The notes under the pieces are model-generated. The model was not told the DNA's origin. It saw only the letters and a program-made list of their open reading frames with translations, and made no database searches. From contig JALOPD010000034.1 in NCBI GenBank assembly GCA_025454075.1, forward strand, positions 1 through 27,008: a stretch of DNA of 27,008 nucleotides, read 5' to 3'. The number at the start of each line of letters is the position of its first letter. Position 1 is the stretch's first letter. This document shows, one piece after another, positions 1 through 9,184 of this stretch. The DNA is from Desulfobacterales bacterium (GTDB lineage: Bacteria; Desulfobacterota; Desulfobacteria; Desulfobacterales; UBA2174_A). The position numbers were made by a program, and so were the translations under genes.

Positions 1-24
1 GACGAGGTCTGCCCGACCCAATAA
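1..24 (+). CDS. Possible C-terminal end of an upstream plus-strand gene
   Basis: In frame 1 the window opens with seven sense codons (D-E-V-C-P-T-Q) and then TAA at 22-24. A strong terminator hairpin begins 21 bases later, which is where the end of a plus-strand gene would be expected. Only the tail is visible, so no product can be named. Frames 2 and 3 are also open here, and the assignment rests mainly on the closeness of the terminator. Confidence 0.3.
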   Translation, partial: DEVCPTQ

Positions 25-44
25 CCACCGACCGGCGGCAACGT

Positions 45-80
45 AAAATCCCCGCGGGCTCTCCGCCCGCGGGGATTTTT
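45..80. terminator. Strong bidirectional rho-independent terminator
   Basis: A perfect 15-bp inverted repeat (arms 45-59 and 65-79, core CCCCGCGGGC) closes a 5-base loop. On the plus strand it ends in a T-run (75-81), and on the minus strand the arm ends in TTTT. It sits between the end of a probable plus-strand gene and the stop of the minus-strand TAXI gene at 123, so it can serve both convergent transcripts. Confidence 0.9.
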
Positions 81-122
81 TCTGCGGGAACTGCGGCAGC
101 GTGGGCGCTGCCGGCAGTGCCG

Positions 123-1103
123 TTACTTCAGCGCGCCCTTCTCCTTGAAGAACTTCGCCGCGCCGGGGTGGATGAACTTGACCGCATCCGGGGTCAGCTG
201 CCCGACCGCCATTTCGGGGGTCAGCTTCAAGGCGCCCTTCCAGACCGCGGAGATCTCCTGGAGGTTGGCGAAGACGGCGCTCACGATCTGGTAAACCCGG
301 TCCTCGGGGAAGTTCTCCATCGCGTTCAACACGGCGGTGATGGCGATGGCGGGCACGTCGCTCTCGACCCCGGAGTAAACCCCCTTCGGGAATGCGGTCT
401 TGTGGAAGACCCCCGGGTTGGCCTTCATGATCTTCTCGGCCTCCTCGCCCGCCACGGGCAAAAGCACCATCTTGAGGCCGGGGGTGGAGGCCAGGTCGAT
501 GATGGAGGAGGTGGGGATCGCGCCGCTCCAGAACATGGCGTCGATCTTGCCGTCCTTGAGAGCCGCCACGGACTCGCCCGCCCCGAGCTTCTCGCGTTTG
601 AAATCCTTGTTCCAGTCATATCCCAGGCCCTTGAGAACGTAGTCGGCCTGCTCCTCGGTGCCGCTGTTGGGCGCGCCGACGGAGACCCGCTTGCCCTTGA
701 GGTCCATGACGGATTTGATGCCGGTGCCCTCCTTGGTCACGATGTGCAGGGGCTGCTCGTAGAATCCCATCACGATCCGCACCGGCTGCTTCTTGGAGAG
801 TTCGGCGATCTTGCCCTCGTTCGCCCAGACGGTGTGGTAGTCGTAGGCGAAGGCCATCCCCGCCTTTCCGGCTGCGAGCAATTTCAAATTGTCGATGGCC
901 GCCGTGGTGACCTCGGCGGTGGCGTCCGTGTTGGGCACGCTCTTCCCGATCACCCCGCCGATCGCGCCCCCCAGGGGATACCAGACGCCGCCGGTGCCGC
1001 CGGTGACGATGCTGAAGGAGAGCTTCTGGGCCAGGGCCGGCGCCGTCGGCAGGGCCAGGCAGATTAGGGCTACGATGAAAAGTGTTCCAAAGTGCTTGCG
1101 CAT
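123..1103 (-). CDS. TAXI family TRAP transporter solute-binding protein
   Basis: This is a periplasmic substrate-binding subunit of a TRAP transporter of the TAXI type, 326 residues. Residues 1-26 are a typical Sec signal peptide: basic MRKH, a hydrophobic stretch, then ALA-Q at the cleavage site. The mature part starts with FSIVTGGTGGVWYPLGGAIG, the family's N-terminal glycine-rich signature, followed by SVGAPNSGTE in the second half of the ligand-binding cleft. The ATG at 1103 is preferred over a longer frame because it has a clear AGGAGGT ribosome site 7 bases upstream and puts the signal peptide at the N-terminus. No permease (TRAP 4TM/12TM) gene lies within the window, so the permease is encoded elsewhere or just outside. 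TAXI proteins bind organic acids such as glutamate or related carboxylates, but the ligand cannot be told from sequence here. Confidence 0.93.
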   Translation of the reverse strand: MRKHFGTLFIVALICLALPTAPALAQKLSFSIVTGGTGGVWYPLGGAIGGVIGKSVPNTDATAEVTTAAIDNLKLLAAGKAGMAFAYDYHTVWANEGKIAELSKKQPVRIVMGFYEQPLHIVTKEGTGIKSVMDLKGKRVSVGAPNSGTEEQADYVLKGLGYDWNKDFKREKLGAGESVAALKDGKIDAMFWSGAIPTSSIIDLASTPGLKMVLLPVAGEEAEKIMKANPGVFHKTAFPKGVYSGVESDVPAIAITAVLNAMENFPEDRVYQIVSAVFANLQEISAVWKGALKLTPEMAVGQLTPDAVKFIHPGAAKFFKEKGALK

Positions 1104-1275
1104 GAACGACCTCCTGTGGAGTGGTGGGTTGATTGGAACAAAAAGAAGGATCCAAACACGCATCCTGCTGCCGGCCCGGACGTGCGGCGTCTTGGCAAGC
1201 GCAGTACGGATCGGGGGCGGCGAGCGTTCGCACGCCCCCCTCGAATCAACTTCTCAGGCACGGTTTTTCAGTACC

Positions 1276-1304
1276 TTGGTAATTGGATTTCCGACACGTG
1301 TCAA
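1276..1304 (-). promoter_or_regulatory. Candidate sigma-70 promoter of the TAXI gene
   Basis: On the minus strand there is a perfect -35 hexamer TTGACA (1299-1304), a 17-base spacer and a weak -10 TACCAA (1276-1281). This leaves a leader of about 165 bases before the ATG at 1103. The -35 overlaps a palindrome at 1293-1302. The weak -10 suggests an activated or moderate promoter. The assignment is by eye only. Confidence 0.42.
1293..1302. promoter_or_regulatory. Palindrome overlapping the -35 box, candidate operator
   Basis: GACACGTGTC is a perfect 10-bp palindrome that covers part of the -35 hexamer of the putative TAXI promoter. A regulator bound here would compete with RNA polymerase. The binding protein is unknown. 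Confidence 0.35.
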
Positions 1305-1355
1305 GCTAGAAGGGCCGGGCGGCGGCGCTCGACCGGCGCGGTGCGCCCGCCGGGT

Positions 1356-2165
1356 CTACGGCAGGCGGAGCAGCGGCGAAGGGGTGGTCTGGGAAGCGGC
1401 CGAAAGGCGGACGGATGTCCCGGAAAGCAGGGTCGACATCTCGGTCAACGCTTTGGCAGGGGTGTTGTTGGTTTCACTCAGATGGGCGAGGACCACCTGC
1501 TCGAGCGCCGGGTGGAGGACCTCTTCCAGCAGCCGGCAGGATTCCTGGTTCGAGAGGTGGCCGACGCGGCTGCGGATGCGCTGTTTCAGGAACCAGGGGT
1601 AGGGGCCGTCCATCAGCATCCCGGGGTCGTGGTTGGCCTCCAGGATCAGCAAGCGGCAGCCGCGCAGATGCTCCCGGACCAACGCCGTGACGTGGCCCAG
1701 GTCGGTGGCGATGCCGATCCGGCTGCCGTTGGCGCCGATGGTGAACCCCGCTGGGTCCCGGGCGTCGTGCGAAATGGAAAACGGCCTGACCGTGAGAGTG
1801 TTGATCCGAAGTTCGCTGCCGCAGGCGAAGGAATGGATCTCCGGGAGGCACTGCAGCGAGCCCGCCTCCCGCCGGGTGCCGGCGGTCAGGAAGACCGGCA
1901 GATGGTGGCGGCGCACCAGGCGCTCGACCCCCCGCACGTGGTCCGCATGCTCATGGGTGACCAGGATGGCGTCCAGCCGGGCAGGGTCGATGCCCTGGCT
2001 GCGCATGCGGCGGTCGATTTCCCGGGCGGAAAAACCGGCGTCGACCAGGATGGAGGTGGCCCCGTCGGACACGTAAATGGAATTGCCCCGGCTGCCGCTG
2101 CCGAGGACGCAGACGGACAACTCCCTCTCTATAGGTTCGACCGGATGGGGCGGTTCAGGGCTCAT
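1356..2165 (-). CDS. MBL-fold metallo-hydrolase, WalJ/YycJ-like
   Basis: A 269-residue metallo-beta-lactamase-fold hydrolase. The metal-binding motif THEHADH is at residues 70-76 (H71, H73, D75, H76), preceded by the LGSGSRGNS and SILVDAG strands that characterise the YycJ/WalJ branch (residues 21-45). Further metal ligands are likely in FSISHDARDPAGF and ILEANHD. Relatives are suggested to be DNA or RNA nucleases or repair exonucleases, but the substrate is not established for most. I chose the ATG at 2165 because GAGGTG lies just upstream (2168-2173). The next ATG upstream, at 2186, has no ribosome site and would add seven poorly conserved residues. It is the last gene of the long minus-strand cluster and is separated from dut by an unusual heptad repeat. 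The C-terminus is rich in Ser and Pro, unlike the core. Confidence 0.85.
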   Translation of the reverse strand: MSPEPPHPVEPIERELSVCVLGSGSRGNSIYVSDGATSILVDAGFSAREIDRRMRSQGIDPARLDAILVTHEHADHVRGVERLVRRHHLPVFLTAGTRREAGSLQCLPEIHSFACGSELRINTLTVRPFSISHDARDPAGFTIGANGSRIGIATDLGHVTALVREHLRGCRLLILEANHDPGMLMDGPYPWFLKQRIRSRVGHLSNQESCRLLEEVLHPALEQVVLAHLSETNNTPAKALTEMSTLLSGTSVRLSAASQTTPSPLLRLP

Positions 2166-2193
2166 CTCACCTCGGGCGGAATGCATGATACAA

Positions 2194-2275
2194 GTTTAAA
2201 GTTTAAGGTTAAAAGTTTAAAGTAAAACAAGGCCGATATTCATTCCCCTTAAACCTTGAACTTTAAACCTTAAAC
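2194..2275. repeat. Inverted pair of degenerate 7-bp tandem repeats
   Basis: In the left arm, successive 7-base units read GTTTAAA, GTTTAAG, GTTAAAA, GTTTAAA, GTAAAAC (2194-2228). In the right arm, successive units read CTTAAAC, CTTGAAC, TTTAAAC, CTTAAAC (2248-2275), the reverse complement of the left-arm unit. A T-run follows. The arms can pair across a GC-containing spacer of about 20 bases. The element lies directly after the dut stop (TAA at 2280-2282, read on the minus strand) and before the metallo-hydrolase gene. It is strikingly AT-rich against its GC-rich surroundings. Confidence 0.85.
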
Positions 2276-2279
2276 TTTT

Positions 2280-2737
<458 letters not shown>

Positions 2738-2741
<4 letters not shown>

Positions 2742-4012
2742 GCGTTCGACGCCAGACACATTTCAAACGATTCTTTCGGGGTGTCGACCGGACCGAGCAG
2801 GGTCAGCACCATCCGGTCCCGGCGGAACAGGTCGTTTGCCAGCTGCAGAAGGTCCTCACGGGTCGTGGACTCGATGCGGTCGATGACGGCTGCCAGGGGG
2901 ATGTCGGCCCCGAAATAGATTTCGTTCTGGGCCGCACGCACCATCTGGGTGTCGGCGCTTTCGGAGGCGAGCAGCAGGCTGCCCTTGGTGTACTCGGCGG
3001 CGCCCTTGAGCTCCGCCGCGTCGACCGGTTCGCGGGTCAGTTTCAAAAGCTCCGCCACCACGAGCTCGACCGCTTCCAGGGCCTGCCCGGGGCTGACGGC
3101 GAGGTAGACGCCGAACATTCCCGTGTCGACGTGGGCGGCGATGAAGGAGTAAACCGCATAGGCGAGCCCCCGCTTTTCGCGCACTTCCTGGAACAGCCGG
3201 GAGCTCATGTTGCCCCCCAGGAGGGTGTTCAGCAGCGAGAAGGCGTAGCGCCGCGGGTCGACCACCGAAAGCCCGGTCGTGCCCAGACAGATATGGACCT
3301 GCTCGAGGTCCCGCGGGTGAAGGTCGACGCGGCAGCGGGTGGAAGGGGTCGCCCGTTCCGGGAATCCGTTTCCGGCACCCACGGACTCGAACGCCGGTCC
3401 CACGAGGTCCTCCAGCCGGCGGTGCTCCAGGTGGCCGGCGGCGGCGACCACGATGCGCTCGGGCTGGTAGAGCCGGTGAAAGAACCGGCGGATCTCCTCG
3501 GAGCCGAAGTTGGCGATCGTTTCGCGCGTGCCTAAGATCGAGCGGCCCAGCGGGTGCTCGCCCCAGAAGTGGTGGCCGGAGAGATAGTGGATGTACTCAT
3601 CCGGGCTGTCCTCCACCATGCCGATCTCCTGCAGGATGACCGGCCGTTCGCGCTCCACTTCCCGGGGGTCGAAGGTCGAGTTGAGAAAGATGTCCGACAG
3701 GATGTCCACCATGGTCTCGACCTGGCTGTCGAGCACCTTGGCGTGGTAGCAGGTGTGCTCCATGGTGGTGAAGGCGTTGGTGTGCCCGCCGATGGCGTCG
3801 AATTCCTTGGCGATTTGGAAGGCGCTGCGCCGGGCCGTGCCCTTGAAGATCATGTGCTCGATGAAATGCGAAAGCCCGTTTTCGGGATCGGCTTCGTCCC
3901 GGGCCCCCACGTTCACCCACACCCCCATGGAAACGGAGCGGGTGTGCGGCATGTGTTGACTCACCAGCCGCACACCGTTGGGCAGCACCGTTTTAACCGT
4001 TGGGGCGTCCAT
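2738..4012 (-). CDS. M16 family zinc metallopeptidase (YmxG/PqqL-like)
   Basis: A single-unit (424-residue) M16B-type peptidase related to processing-peptidase beta. The inverted zinc motif HxxEH is at residues 49-53 (HFIEH), and the third ligand Glu lies about 76 residues later in VILQEIG (E129), so the active site looks intact. The C-terminal half is the second, inactive M16 lobe, with the arginine and tyrosine of the substrate-binding [12 protein letters not shown] segment. Its position directly downstream of pnp is the same as in many Gram-positive and delta-group genomes. Its start overlaps the 3' end of pnp by 20 bases, with AGAGGA just upstream of ATG 4012, so the two are probably co-translated. 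The substrate is unknown. Confidence 0.93.
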
Positions 4013-6092
4013 GTTCCTCTTCGAGGACCGCCTTGTGGCTCAGCCGGATCTTGCCGTCGCGTCCGATTTCGAGCACCTTGACTTTCAGCTTTTCGCCTTC
4101 CTTGACGACGTCCGAGACTTTGGTGACCCGGCGGTTGGCCAGCTGGGAGATGTGCACCAGGCCGTCGGTGCCCGGCATGATGTTGACGAAGGCGCCGAAG
4201 TCCGTGATTTTCACCACCGTGCCTTCGTAGATCGCGCCCACCTCGGGGTCGGCCACGATCTGCTGGACCAGCTTCACGGCCTGGTCGGCCTCCTGCTTGG
4301 AGAAGGCGGCGATTTTCACGGTCCCCGAGTCGTCGATCTCGACGGTGGTGTTGGTTTCACTCTGGATGGCGCGGATGACCTTGCCGCCCGGGCCGATCAC
4401 CTCCCGGATCTTGTCGGGGTTGATGGTGAGCGTGGTGATGGTGGGCGCGTAGGGCGAGATCTGCTTGCGCGGCGCGGCGATGGCCTCCTGCATCTTGCCG
4501 AGGATGTGCAGGCGGCCCCGGCGGGCCTGCTCCAGCGCCTGCTCCAGGATCGCCCGTGACAGCTCGTGGATCTTGATGTCCATCTGCAGGGCGGTGACCC
4601 CGTCGTGGGTGCCGGTCACCTTGAAGTCCATGTCCCCGCAGTGGTCCTCGTCGCCGAGGATGTCCGAGAGCACGACCGTCTTCTCGCCTTCGCTGACAAG
4701 CCCCATGGCGATCCCGGCCACCGGGGTCTTGATGGGGACCCCGCCGTCCATCAGTGCCAGGCAGCAGGAGCAGACGGTGCCCATGGAGGAGGAGCCGTTG
4801 GACTCCAGCACCTCGGACACCAGCCGGATGGTATAGTCGAAATCCCCCTTGGCCGGCAGGATCTTTTCGACGGCCCGGGTGGACAGGCCGCCGTGGCCGA
4901 TGTCGCGGCGGCTGGGGCCGGAGATGCGTTTGGCCTCGCCCACGGAATAGGGCGGGAAGTTGTAGTGCAGCAGGAAGGGCCGCATCTCCTCGCCGGAGAG
5001 GGTCTCCACGCGCTGCTCGTCCCGGCCGGAGCCGAGCGTCAGGACGCCGAGCACCTGGGTCTCGCCCCGCGTGAACAAGGCGCTGCCGTGGGTCCGGGGC
5101 AGGATCCCCACCTCGCAGGTGATGGGACGGATCTGGTCGAAGCGCCGCCCGTCGACCCGGCGGCCCTCCGTGAGGATGAGGCCGCGCAGCAGGCGGCGCT
5201 TGAGGTCGTCCAGCGCCTCCAGCACCTCCTCGCGGCGCTCGGCGTACGCCTCTCCCAGGGTTTCCAGGAGCGCTTTGCGCACCGCCCGCGTGGCCTGCTG
5301 GCGCTGGATCTTCTCGGGGGTCAGCAGGGCCTCCCGCAGGGCGGCGGCCGCCGTGGATTCGACCTTGGCGACCAGCTCGGGGTCTTTCGGCTTGGCGGCA
5401 TAGGCTCGCTTCGTCGCGCCGGCCATTTCGCGGAGCTTGACCTGCATGTCGATCAGCGGCTGCATGGCGCGGTGGCCGAAAAAAATGGCCTCCAGCATGT
5501 CGGCTTCGCCGACGATGTTGGCGCCGCCTTCCACCATGACGACCCCGGTCTTCGAGCCGGCCACGATGATGTTGATGTCGCAGCGCTCCCAATCCTGGAG
5601 GGGGGGGTTGACCTTGAACTCCCCGTCGACCCGGCCCACCCGCACGGCGGCGATCGGCCCGGCAAACGGGACGTCGGAGAGGTGAAGGGCCGCCGAGGCC
5701 CCGACCATGGCGAGAGTGTCCGCGTCGTTTTCCTGGTCCATCGACAGCACGGTGGCGATTACCTGGGTCTCGCAGCGGTACCCCTTCGGGAACAGCGGCC
5801 GGATGGGGCGATCGATCAGCCGCGAGGTCAAGGTCTCCTTTTCACTGGGGCGACCGATCTCGCGGCGGAAATAGTTGCCCGGGATCCGCCCGGCCGCGTA
5901 TATCTTCTCCTGGTACTCCACGGTGAGCGGCACAAAGTCCCCGGGGCGCTCCTCCTGGGTGGACACCACGGTGACCAGCACGACGGTGTCGCCGTACTGA
6001 ACCACGACCGAACCGGAGGCCTGTTTGGCCACCTTGCCGGTCTGGATGCTCAAGGTTTTGCCGCCGATCTCTTCCTTCAATAGAAATTCCAT
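3993..6092 (-). CDS. pnp: Polyribonucleotide nucleotidyltransferase (PNPase)
   Basis: A phosphorolytic 3'-5' exoribonuclease and component of mRNA decay. The 699 residues hold the standard layout: RNase PH-like domain 1 from the N-terminus (with [24 protein letters not shown]), a helical linker, RNase PH-like domain 2 (including the phosphate-binding [17 protein letters not shown] and the [16 protein letters not shown] metal segment), a KH domain around residues 551-587 with the IGPGGK loop, and an S1 domain around 621-677. The start at 6092 has GGGGAG 8 bases upstream. It follows rpsO by 126 bases, the classical rpsO-pnp order, and that gap holds a GC-rich hairpin that may play a role in autoregulation. 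Confidence 0.98.
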   Translation of the reverse strand: MEFLLKEEIGGKTLSIQTGKVAKQASGSVVVQYGDTVVLVTVVSTQEERPGDFVPLTVEYQEKIYAAGRIPGNYFRREIGRPSEKETLTSRLIDRPIRPLFPKGYRCETQVIATVLSMDQENDADTLAMVGASAALHLSDVPFAGPIAAVRVGRVDGEFKVNPPLQDWERCDINIIVAGSKTGVVMVEGGANIVGEADMLEAIFFGHRAMQPLIDMQVKLREMAGATKRAYAAKPKDPELVAKVESTAAAALREALLTPEKIQRQQATRAVRKALLETLGEAYAERREEVLEALDDLKRRLLRGLILTEGRRVDGRRFDQIRPITCEVGILPRTHGSALFTRGETQVLGVLTLGSGRDEQRVETLSGEEMRPFLLHYNFPPYSVGEAKRISGPSRRDIGHGGLSTRAVEKILPAKGDFDYTIRLVSEVLESNGSSSMGTVCSCCLALMDGGVPIKTPVAGIAMGLVSEGEKTVVLSDILGDEDHCGDMDFKVTGTHDGVTALQMDIKIHELSRAILEQALEQARRGRLHILGKMQEAIAAPRKQISPYAPTITTLTINPDKIREVIGPGGKVIRAIQSETNTTVEIDDSGTVKIAAFSKQEADQAVKLVQQIVADPEVGAIYEGTVVKITDFGAFVNIMPGTDGLVHISQLANRRVTKVSDVVKEGEKLKVKVLEIGRDGKIRLSHKAVLEEEHGRPNG

Positions 6093-6140
6093 GCCATTCT
6101 CCCCATGCGAAGCCGGACTGCCCGAACCCGCCGGCAGGTC

Positions 6141-6176
6141 CCGGCCGCCGCCCGGTTTTTGCGCCGGAGCGGCCGG
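6141..6176 (-). other. GC-rich hairpin in the rpsO-pnp intergenic leader
   Basis: An 8-bp outer stem (CCGGCCGC at 6141-6148 with GCGGCCGG at 6169-6176) encloses a 4-bp inner CCGG/CCGG stem and an A-rich loop on the minus strand. It lies between rpsO and pnp. In enterobacteria the pnp leader hairpin is cut by RNase III and mediates PNPase autoregulation. Whether this hairpin does the same is inference. No U-run follows it, so it is not a good terminator. Confidence 0.45.
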
Positions 6177-6218
6177 ACGTTATCGGAACGGCCGGGCGTC
6201 GCTTCACATGCTGTAAGG

Positions 6219-6488
6219 TTATTTTTTGAGACCGAGCGTCTCGATGATGGCCCGGTAGCGGTTGACGTCTTTAAACTTGACGTAGTTCAGCAGGCGGCGG
6301 CGCCGGCCGACCAGCATCAGCAGCCCGCGGCGCGAGTGATGGTCCTTTTTGTGGACCTTCAAATGCTCGGTCAGGTATTCGATGCGGTTGGTGAGCAGGC
6401 CGACCTGGACCTCAGGGGACCCCGTGTCGGAATCGTGCACCTTGAACTTTTCAATCAAATTTTTCTTGTCCTGAGTTGACAGAGTCAC
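6219..6488 (-). CDS. rpsO: 30S ribosomal protein S15
   Basis: An 89-residue primary 16S rRNA-binding protein of the small subunit platform. The family signature [49 protein letters not shown] is intact and the length is exactly standard. The start codon is GTG at 6488, supported by AGGAGG nine bases upstream. S15 lies between truB and pnp, as in many bacteria, and S15 often represses its own mRNA, though no specific operator could be identified here. Confidence 0.98.
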   Translation of the reverse strand: MTLSTQDKKNLIEKFKVHDSDTGSPEVQVGLLTNRIEYLTEHLKVHKKDHHSRRGLLMLVGRRRRLLNYVKFKDVNRYRAIIETLGLKK

Positions 6489-6544
6489 GACGTTCTATCC
6501 TCCTTGTCCTTTCATAAATGGCTTGAGTGGATTGATCCCCATAT

Positions 6545-6606
6545 TCTACTTAAAGCAAGCTGACACAGAGTGCAATAAAAATAACGGCTCAGCGGCGCTC
6601 CGCCGG
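6545..6606 (-). terminator. Weak terminator-like element after truB
   Basis: At the end of truB on the minus strand, a short CGGCG-GAG-CGCCG hairpin (around 6593-6606) is followed across the stop codon by an interrupted T-rich tract, TTATTTTTATT. The short stem and the gap make this a weak terminator at best, probably allowing readthrough to rpsO. The 100-base truB-rpsO gap shows no clear promoter. Confidence 0.25.
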
Positions 6607-7500
6607 TGCGAACACGCAGCAGTATTCGACGGCATCCGTTCCCGGCGCGAGCCGCAACAGCGCCAGCAGATCGCCCTGCGGATCGATGAGTTTCAGCAAC
6701 TGCCCGTCGTTCACGGCCGCTGCCGGGCCGACATCCGCCCGCGTCAGCTCCCGCCCGTGCCGCACCTTTTCCATCAGCGGCGGGCCGGCCGCGATTTCAG
6801 CCACCGCCGGCAGCGCCCGCGCCATGGGAATGATGGCGCGGCTCGATGCGCCCCGTCGCGCCAGATCCTCCAGGTCCTCGAGCGTCAGCGCCTGGTCCAA
6901 GGTAAACCCGCCGCTTTCCAGGCGGGTCAACTCGCTCAGATGGCCGCCGCACCCCAGGTCGCGCCCGATGTCCGCACACAAGGTCCGGATGTAGGTCCCG
7001 GCGGAACAGCGCACCTCGAACCGCACCCGGGGCAGCTCGGCCGCTTCCAGCCGGAGGTGGTAGATGAAAACCTCCCGTGCCGGCTTCTGGACCGGCCGGC
7101 CGCGTCGGGCCAGCGTGTAAAGCGGCACTCCCTCGTGTTTGAGGGCCGAGTAGGTCGGCGGTGCCTGCCGATACGCGCCCGCGTAGCGTTGAAAGACCCG
7201 ATGCAGCTCCTCCTCGGACACCCGGGCCGGGGGGCGTTCGGCAGTGACCCTGCCGGTCGCGTCCTGGGTGTCGGTTTCAACGCCCAACGTCAGCACGCCC
7301 GCGTAGGTCTTTGGGCGCTCCACCAGAAAGCGGGCCAGCCGCGTGGCCTGACCGATGCAGCAGACCAGCACGCCCCGGGCAAAGGGGTCCAGGGTCCCGG
7401 TGTGCCCGACTTTGCGGGCCTGCAGCAGCCGCTTGACGCGGGCCACCACCCGGGCCGATGACACGCCGGCGGGCTTGTGGATGACGACGATCCCGTTCAT
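6589..7500 (-). CDS. truB: tRNA pseudouridine(55) synthase
   Basis: Converts U55 in the T-loop of tRNAs to pseudouridine. The 303-residue protein opens MNGIVVIHKPAGVSS, the family start, followed by KVGHTGTLDPFARGVLV with the catalytic Asp at residue 38. Later motifs are present: YAGVLTLGVETDTQDATG, PPTYSALKHEGVPLYTLARRG, and CSAGTYIRTLCADIG. A short PUA-like segment makes up the C-terminus. The open frame extends upstream to 7764, but the extension is low-complexity and overlaps nrnA, so ATG 7500 is used even though no strong ribosome site precedes it. It lies 73 bases after nrnA. Confidence 0.97.
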   Translation of the reverse strand: MNGIVVIHKPAGVSSARVVARVKRLLQARKVGHTGTLDPFARGVLVCCIGQATRLARFLVERPKTYAGVLTLGVETDTQDATGRVTAERPPARVSEEELHRVFQRYAGAYRQAPPTYSALKHEGVPLYTLARRGRPVQKPAREVFIYHLRLEAAELPRVRFEVRCSAGTYIRTLCADIGRDLGCGGHLSELTRLESGGFTLDQALTLEDLEDLARRGASSRAIIPMARALPAVAEIAAGPPLMEKVRHGRELTRADVGPAAAVNDGQLLKLIDPQGDLLALLRLAPGTDAVEYCCVFAPAERR

Positions 7501-7573
7501 GGGGCGGTCAGCCGGTCGGCCGGTTCTGTTGCTTGATGGACCGGCGATGAGGCGACCGGCGGCCGGCCGACCC

Positions 7574-8551
7574 TCATCCCATGCCCTCGGCCCACGCCAG
7601 CAGCTCCGACTTGATGTCCGCCAGGGTCGATTCGATCTGAAAGCCGGCGGCGCTGCGATGCCCGCCGCCGCCGAAGGTGCCGGCGATGGCGGCGACATCA
7701 ACGCTGCCGTCGGAGCGCAAGCTGACGTGCAAGCGAACGCGGCCGTTCGCGGCGGCCCGGCCATTGATCTGCTCCTGGATCAGGGCGGCCACCCGGACGG
7801 CTTCAATGCGCCGGGCGTAATTGATCAGGCCGTCGACATCCTCCTGTTGGGTCCGGGTCTCCTCCAGCATGCCGCGGGTGACGGTCATCAGCGACAGCTT
7901 GCCGTTGGGGGAGATCTCGATCGAGTTCAACGCCAGGTTCAGCAGCTTGAGCCGGCCGAGCGAGTAGGACCCGAAGACGTGCTGGGCGACCTCGAACGGA
8001 TCGACTCCGGCCTCCACCATCTCCCGGCTGATGGCAAAGGCGGAGGCGTTGGTGTTCGAGAACCGGAACGACCCCGTGTCGGTCAGGATCCCGGTGTAGA
8101 TGCAGGTGGCGATCTCCTTGTCCAGCGGGACTCCCAGCGCCCGGATCAGGCGGTAGACGATCTCCGCCGTGGCGCAGGCGCGACCGTCGATCAGGCGGTG
8201 GGACCCGAAACCGGTGTTGGAGACGTGGTGGTCGATATTGATGACGGACGCCGCCCGGCTCATCGCAGCGCATCCCGCGCCGCCGATCCGCGGGAGGTCC
8301 CCGCAGTCGAGGACCACCGCGGCGTCGAAGGCGGCGGCCGCCTCCAGATGCCGATCGATGCGGCCCACGGCCGGCAGGAACTGGTACACCGCCGGGATGG
8401 GGCTTTCGTTGTACAGGGTCGTCCGTTTGCCCAGCCGCTCCAATGCCAGCCCCATGGCCAGCAGCGAGCCGACGGCGTCTCCGTCCGGGTCGGTGTGCGC
8501 GGTCACCAGGATGCGTTCGGCCGTTTTAATCGTTTGAAGGATCGGGTTCAT
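7574..8551 (-). CDS. nrnA: DHH/DHHA1 phosphoesterase, NrnA-like oligoribonuclease/pAp phosphatase
   Basis: A 325-residue DHH-superfamily phosphoesterase. NrnA-type proteins degrade 2-5-mer RNAs to mononucleotides and dephosphorylate pAp, a by-product of sulfur assimilation. Metal-binding motifs are visible: AHTDPDGDAVGS (H19, D21, D23), VVLDCGD (D82), and INIDHHVSN with the DHH triad at 107-109. The C-terminal DHHA1 domain carries GGGGHRSAAGF. The ATG at 8551 is chosen over an upstream in-frame TTG at 8566. It overlaps the rbfA 3' end by 26 bases. The rbfA-nrnA-truB order is widespread in bacteria without a classical Orn. Confidence 0.94.
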   Translation of the reverse strand: MNPILQTIKTAERILVTAHTDPDGDAVGSLLAMGLALERLGKRTTLYNESPIPAVYQFLPAVGRIDRHLEAAAAFDAAVVLDCGDLPRIGGAGCAAMSRAASVINIDHHVSNTGFGSHRLIDGRACATAEIVYRLIRALGVPLDKEIATCIYTGILTDTGSFRFSNTNASAFAISREMVEAGVDPFEVAQHVFGSYSLGRLKLLNLALNSIEISPNGKLSLMTVTRGMLEETRTQQEDVDGLINYARRIEAVRVAALIQEQINGRAAANGRVRLHVSLRSDGSVDVAAIAGTFGGGGHRSAAGFQIESTLADIKSELLAWAEGMG

Positions 8552-8900
8552 TCGAACGTGTGGCAATGGATTTCAGCAATTGGTCGATCCGCGCGCCGTG
8601 ATCGAAGGACGCATCGTAAAAAAATTCCAGCGCCGGCATGTAACGAAGCCCGAGCTGCGGGCCGAGGCGGCGTTTGATGAAGCCGGCCGCGCTGCGAAAC
8701 CCCTGGACGGCGTCGGCGGCGACAGCTTCTCCGCCGGCGGCGGCAAAGTAAATCCGTGCCAGCCGCAGATCCCGAGTCACCTTCACCTCGGTGATGGTGA
8801 CCCTCTGCACCCTCGGGTCGCTGATGTCCCGCCGCAGCAGCTCCGAGAGGATCTGCTGAATGAGGCCTCCGACGCGATCGGCGCGTGCATAGCTCGTCAT
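8526..8900 (-). CDS. rbfA: 30S ribosome-binding factor A
   Basis: A KH-fold factor of 124 residues that binds the 5' helix of 16S rRNA during late 30S maturation and cold adaptation. Family features are the N-terminal RADRVGGLIQQILSELLRRDISDPRV, then VTITEVKVTRDLRLARIYFA, and the C-terminal LGLRYMPALEFFYDASFDHGARIDQLL. The ATG at 8900 overlaps the stop of the upstream DUF503 gene as ATGA, consistent with coupled translation. It sits between infB and truB as in most genomes. Confidence 0.97.
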   Translation of the reverse strand: MTSYARADRVGGLIQQILSELLRRDISDPRVQRVTITEVKVTRDLRLARIYFAAAGGEAVAADAVQGFRSAAGFIKRRLGPQLGLRYMPALEFFYDASFDHGARIDQLLKSIATRSNEPDPSND

Positions 8901-9184
8901 AAGGTGATCAGCTCCATCTCCGAGTCGATGACCTCGGCCAGGCCCAGCTCTTCGGCCAGGTTGAACATTTTGTCGATCTTGGAGTTGATCAGGGCCTTGT
9001 CGTTGCCGACCAGCGAAAAACCGACCACCGCCCGCTGGTGTACGTCGTTGTCCGCCACCTCGGCCACCGAAGCGTTGAAGTGGTTGCGCAGCTGGGCAAT
9101 CACCGCCTTAACGATGCGCCGCTTCTCCTTGAGCGAATGGCACTCGTGCAGCCTGAACGTGATCAACCCGACACCCACGACCAT
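8897..9184 (-). CDS. DUF503 domain protein (YlxP-like)
   Basis: A small protein of 95 residues starting MVVGVGLITFRLHECHSLKEKRRIVKAVIAQLRNHFN, which is the DUF503 signature. The biochemical role is not established, but the gene is usually found between infB and rbfA (as ylxP in firmicutes), which points to ribosome biogenesis. ATG 9184 has a GAGGG ten bases upstream and begins the conserved domain. The longer frame to 9304 is low-complexity and is not used. The gene is separated from infB by 157 bases with no evident gene, and its stop overlaps the rbfA start. Confidence 0.92.
   Translation of the reverse strand: MVVGVGLITFRLHECHSLKEKRRIVKAVIAQLRNHFNASVAEVADNDVHQRAVVGFSLVGNDKALINSKIDKMFNLAEELGLAEVIDSEMELITL

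Noticed and set aside
1092..2225. 377-codon plus-strand frame over the TAXI leader and metallo-hydrolase
   Set aside because: It lies antisense to the HxHxDH-containing hydrolase and has no domain or ribosome site of its own.
4566..6083. Long plus-strand open frame antisense to pnp
   Set aside because: Composition artefact of a GC-rich conserved gene. PNPase motifs on the minus strand are complete.
6589..7764. N-terminal extension of truB to 7764
   Set aside because: The extension is low-complexity, overlaps nrnA, and is followed by a normal TruB N-terminus at 7500.
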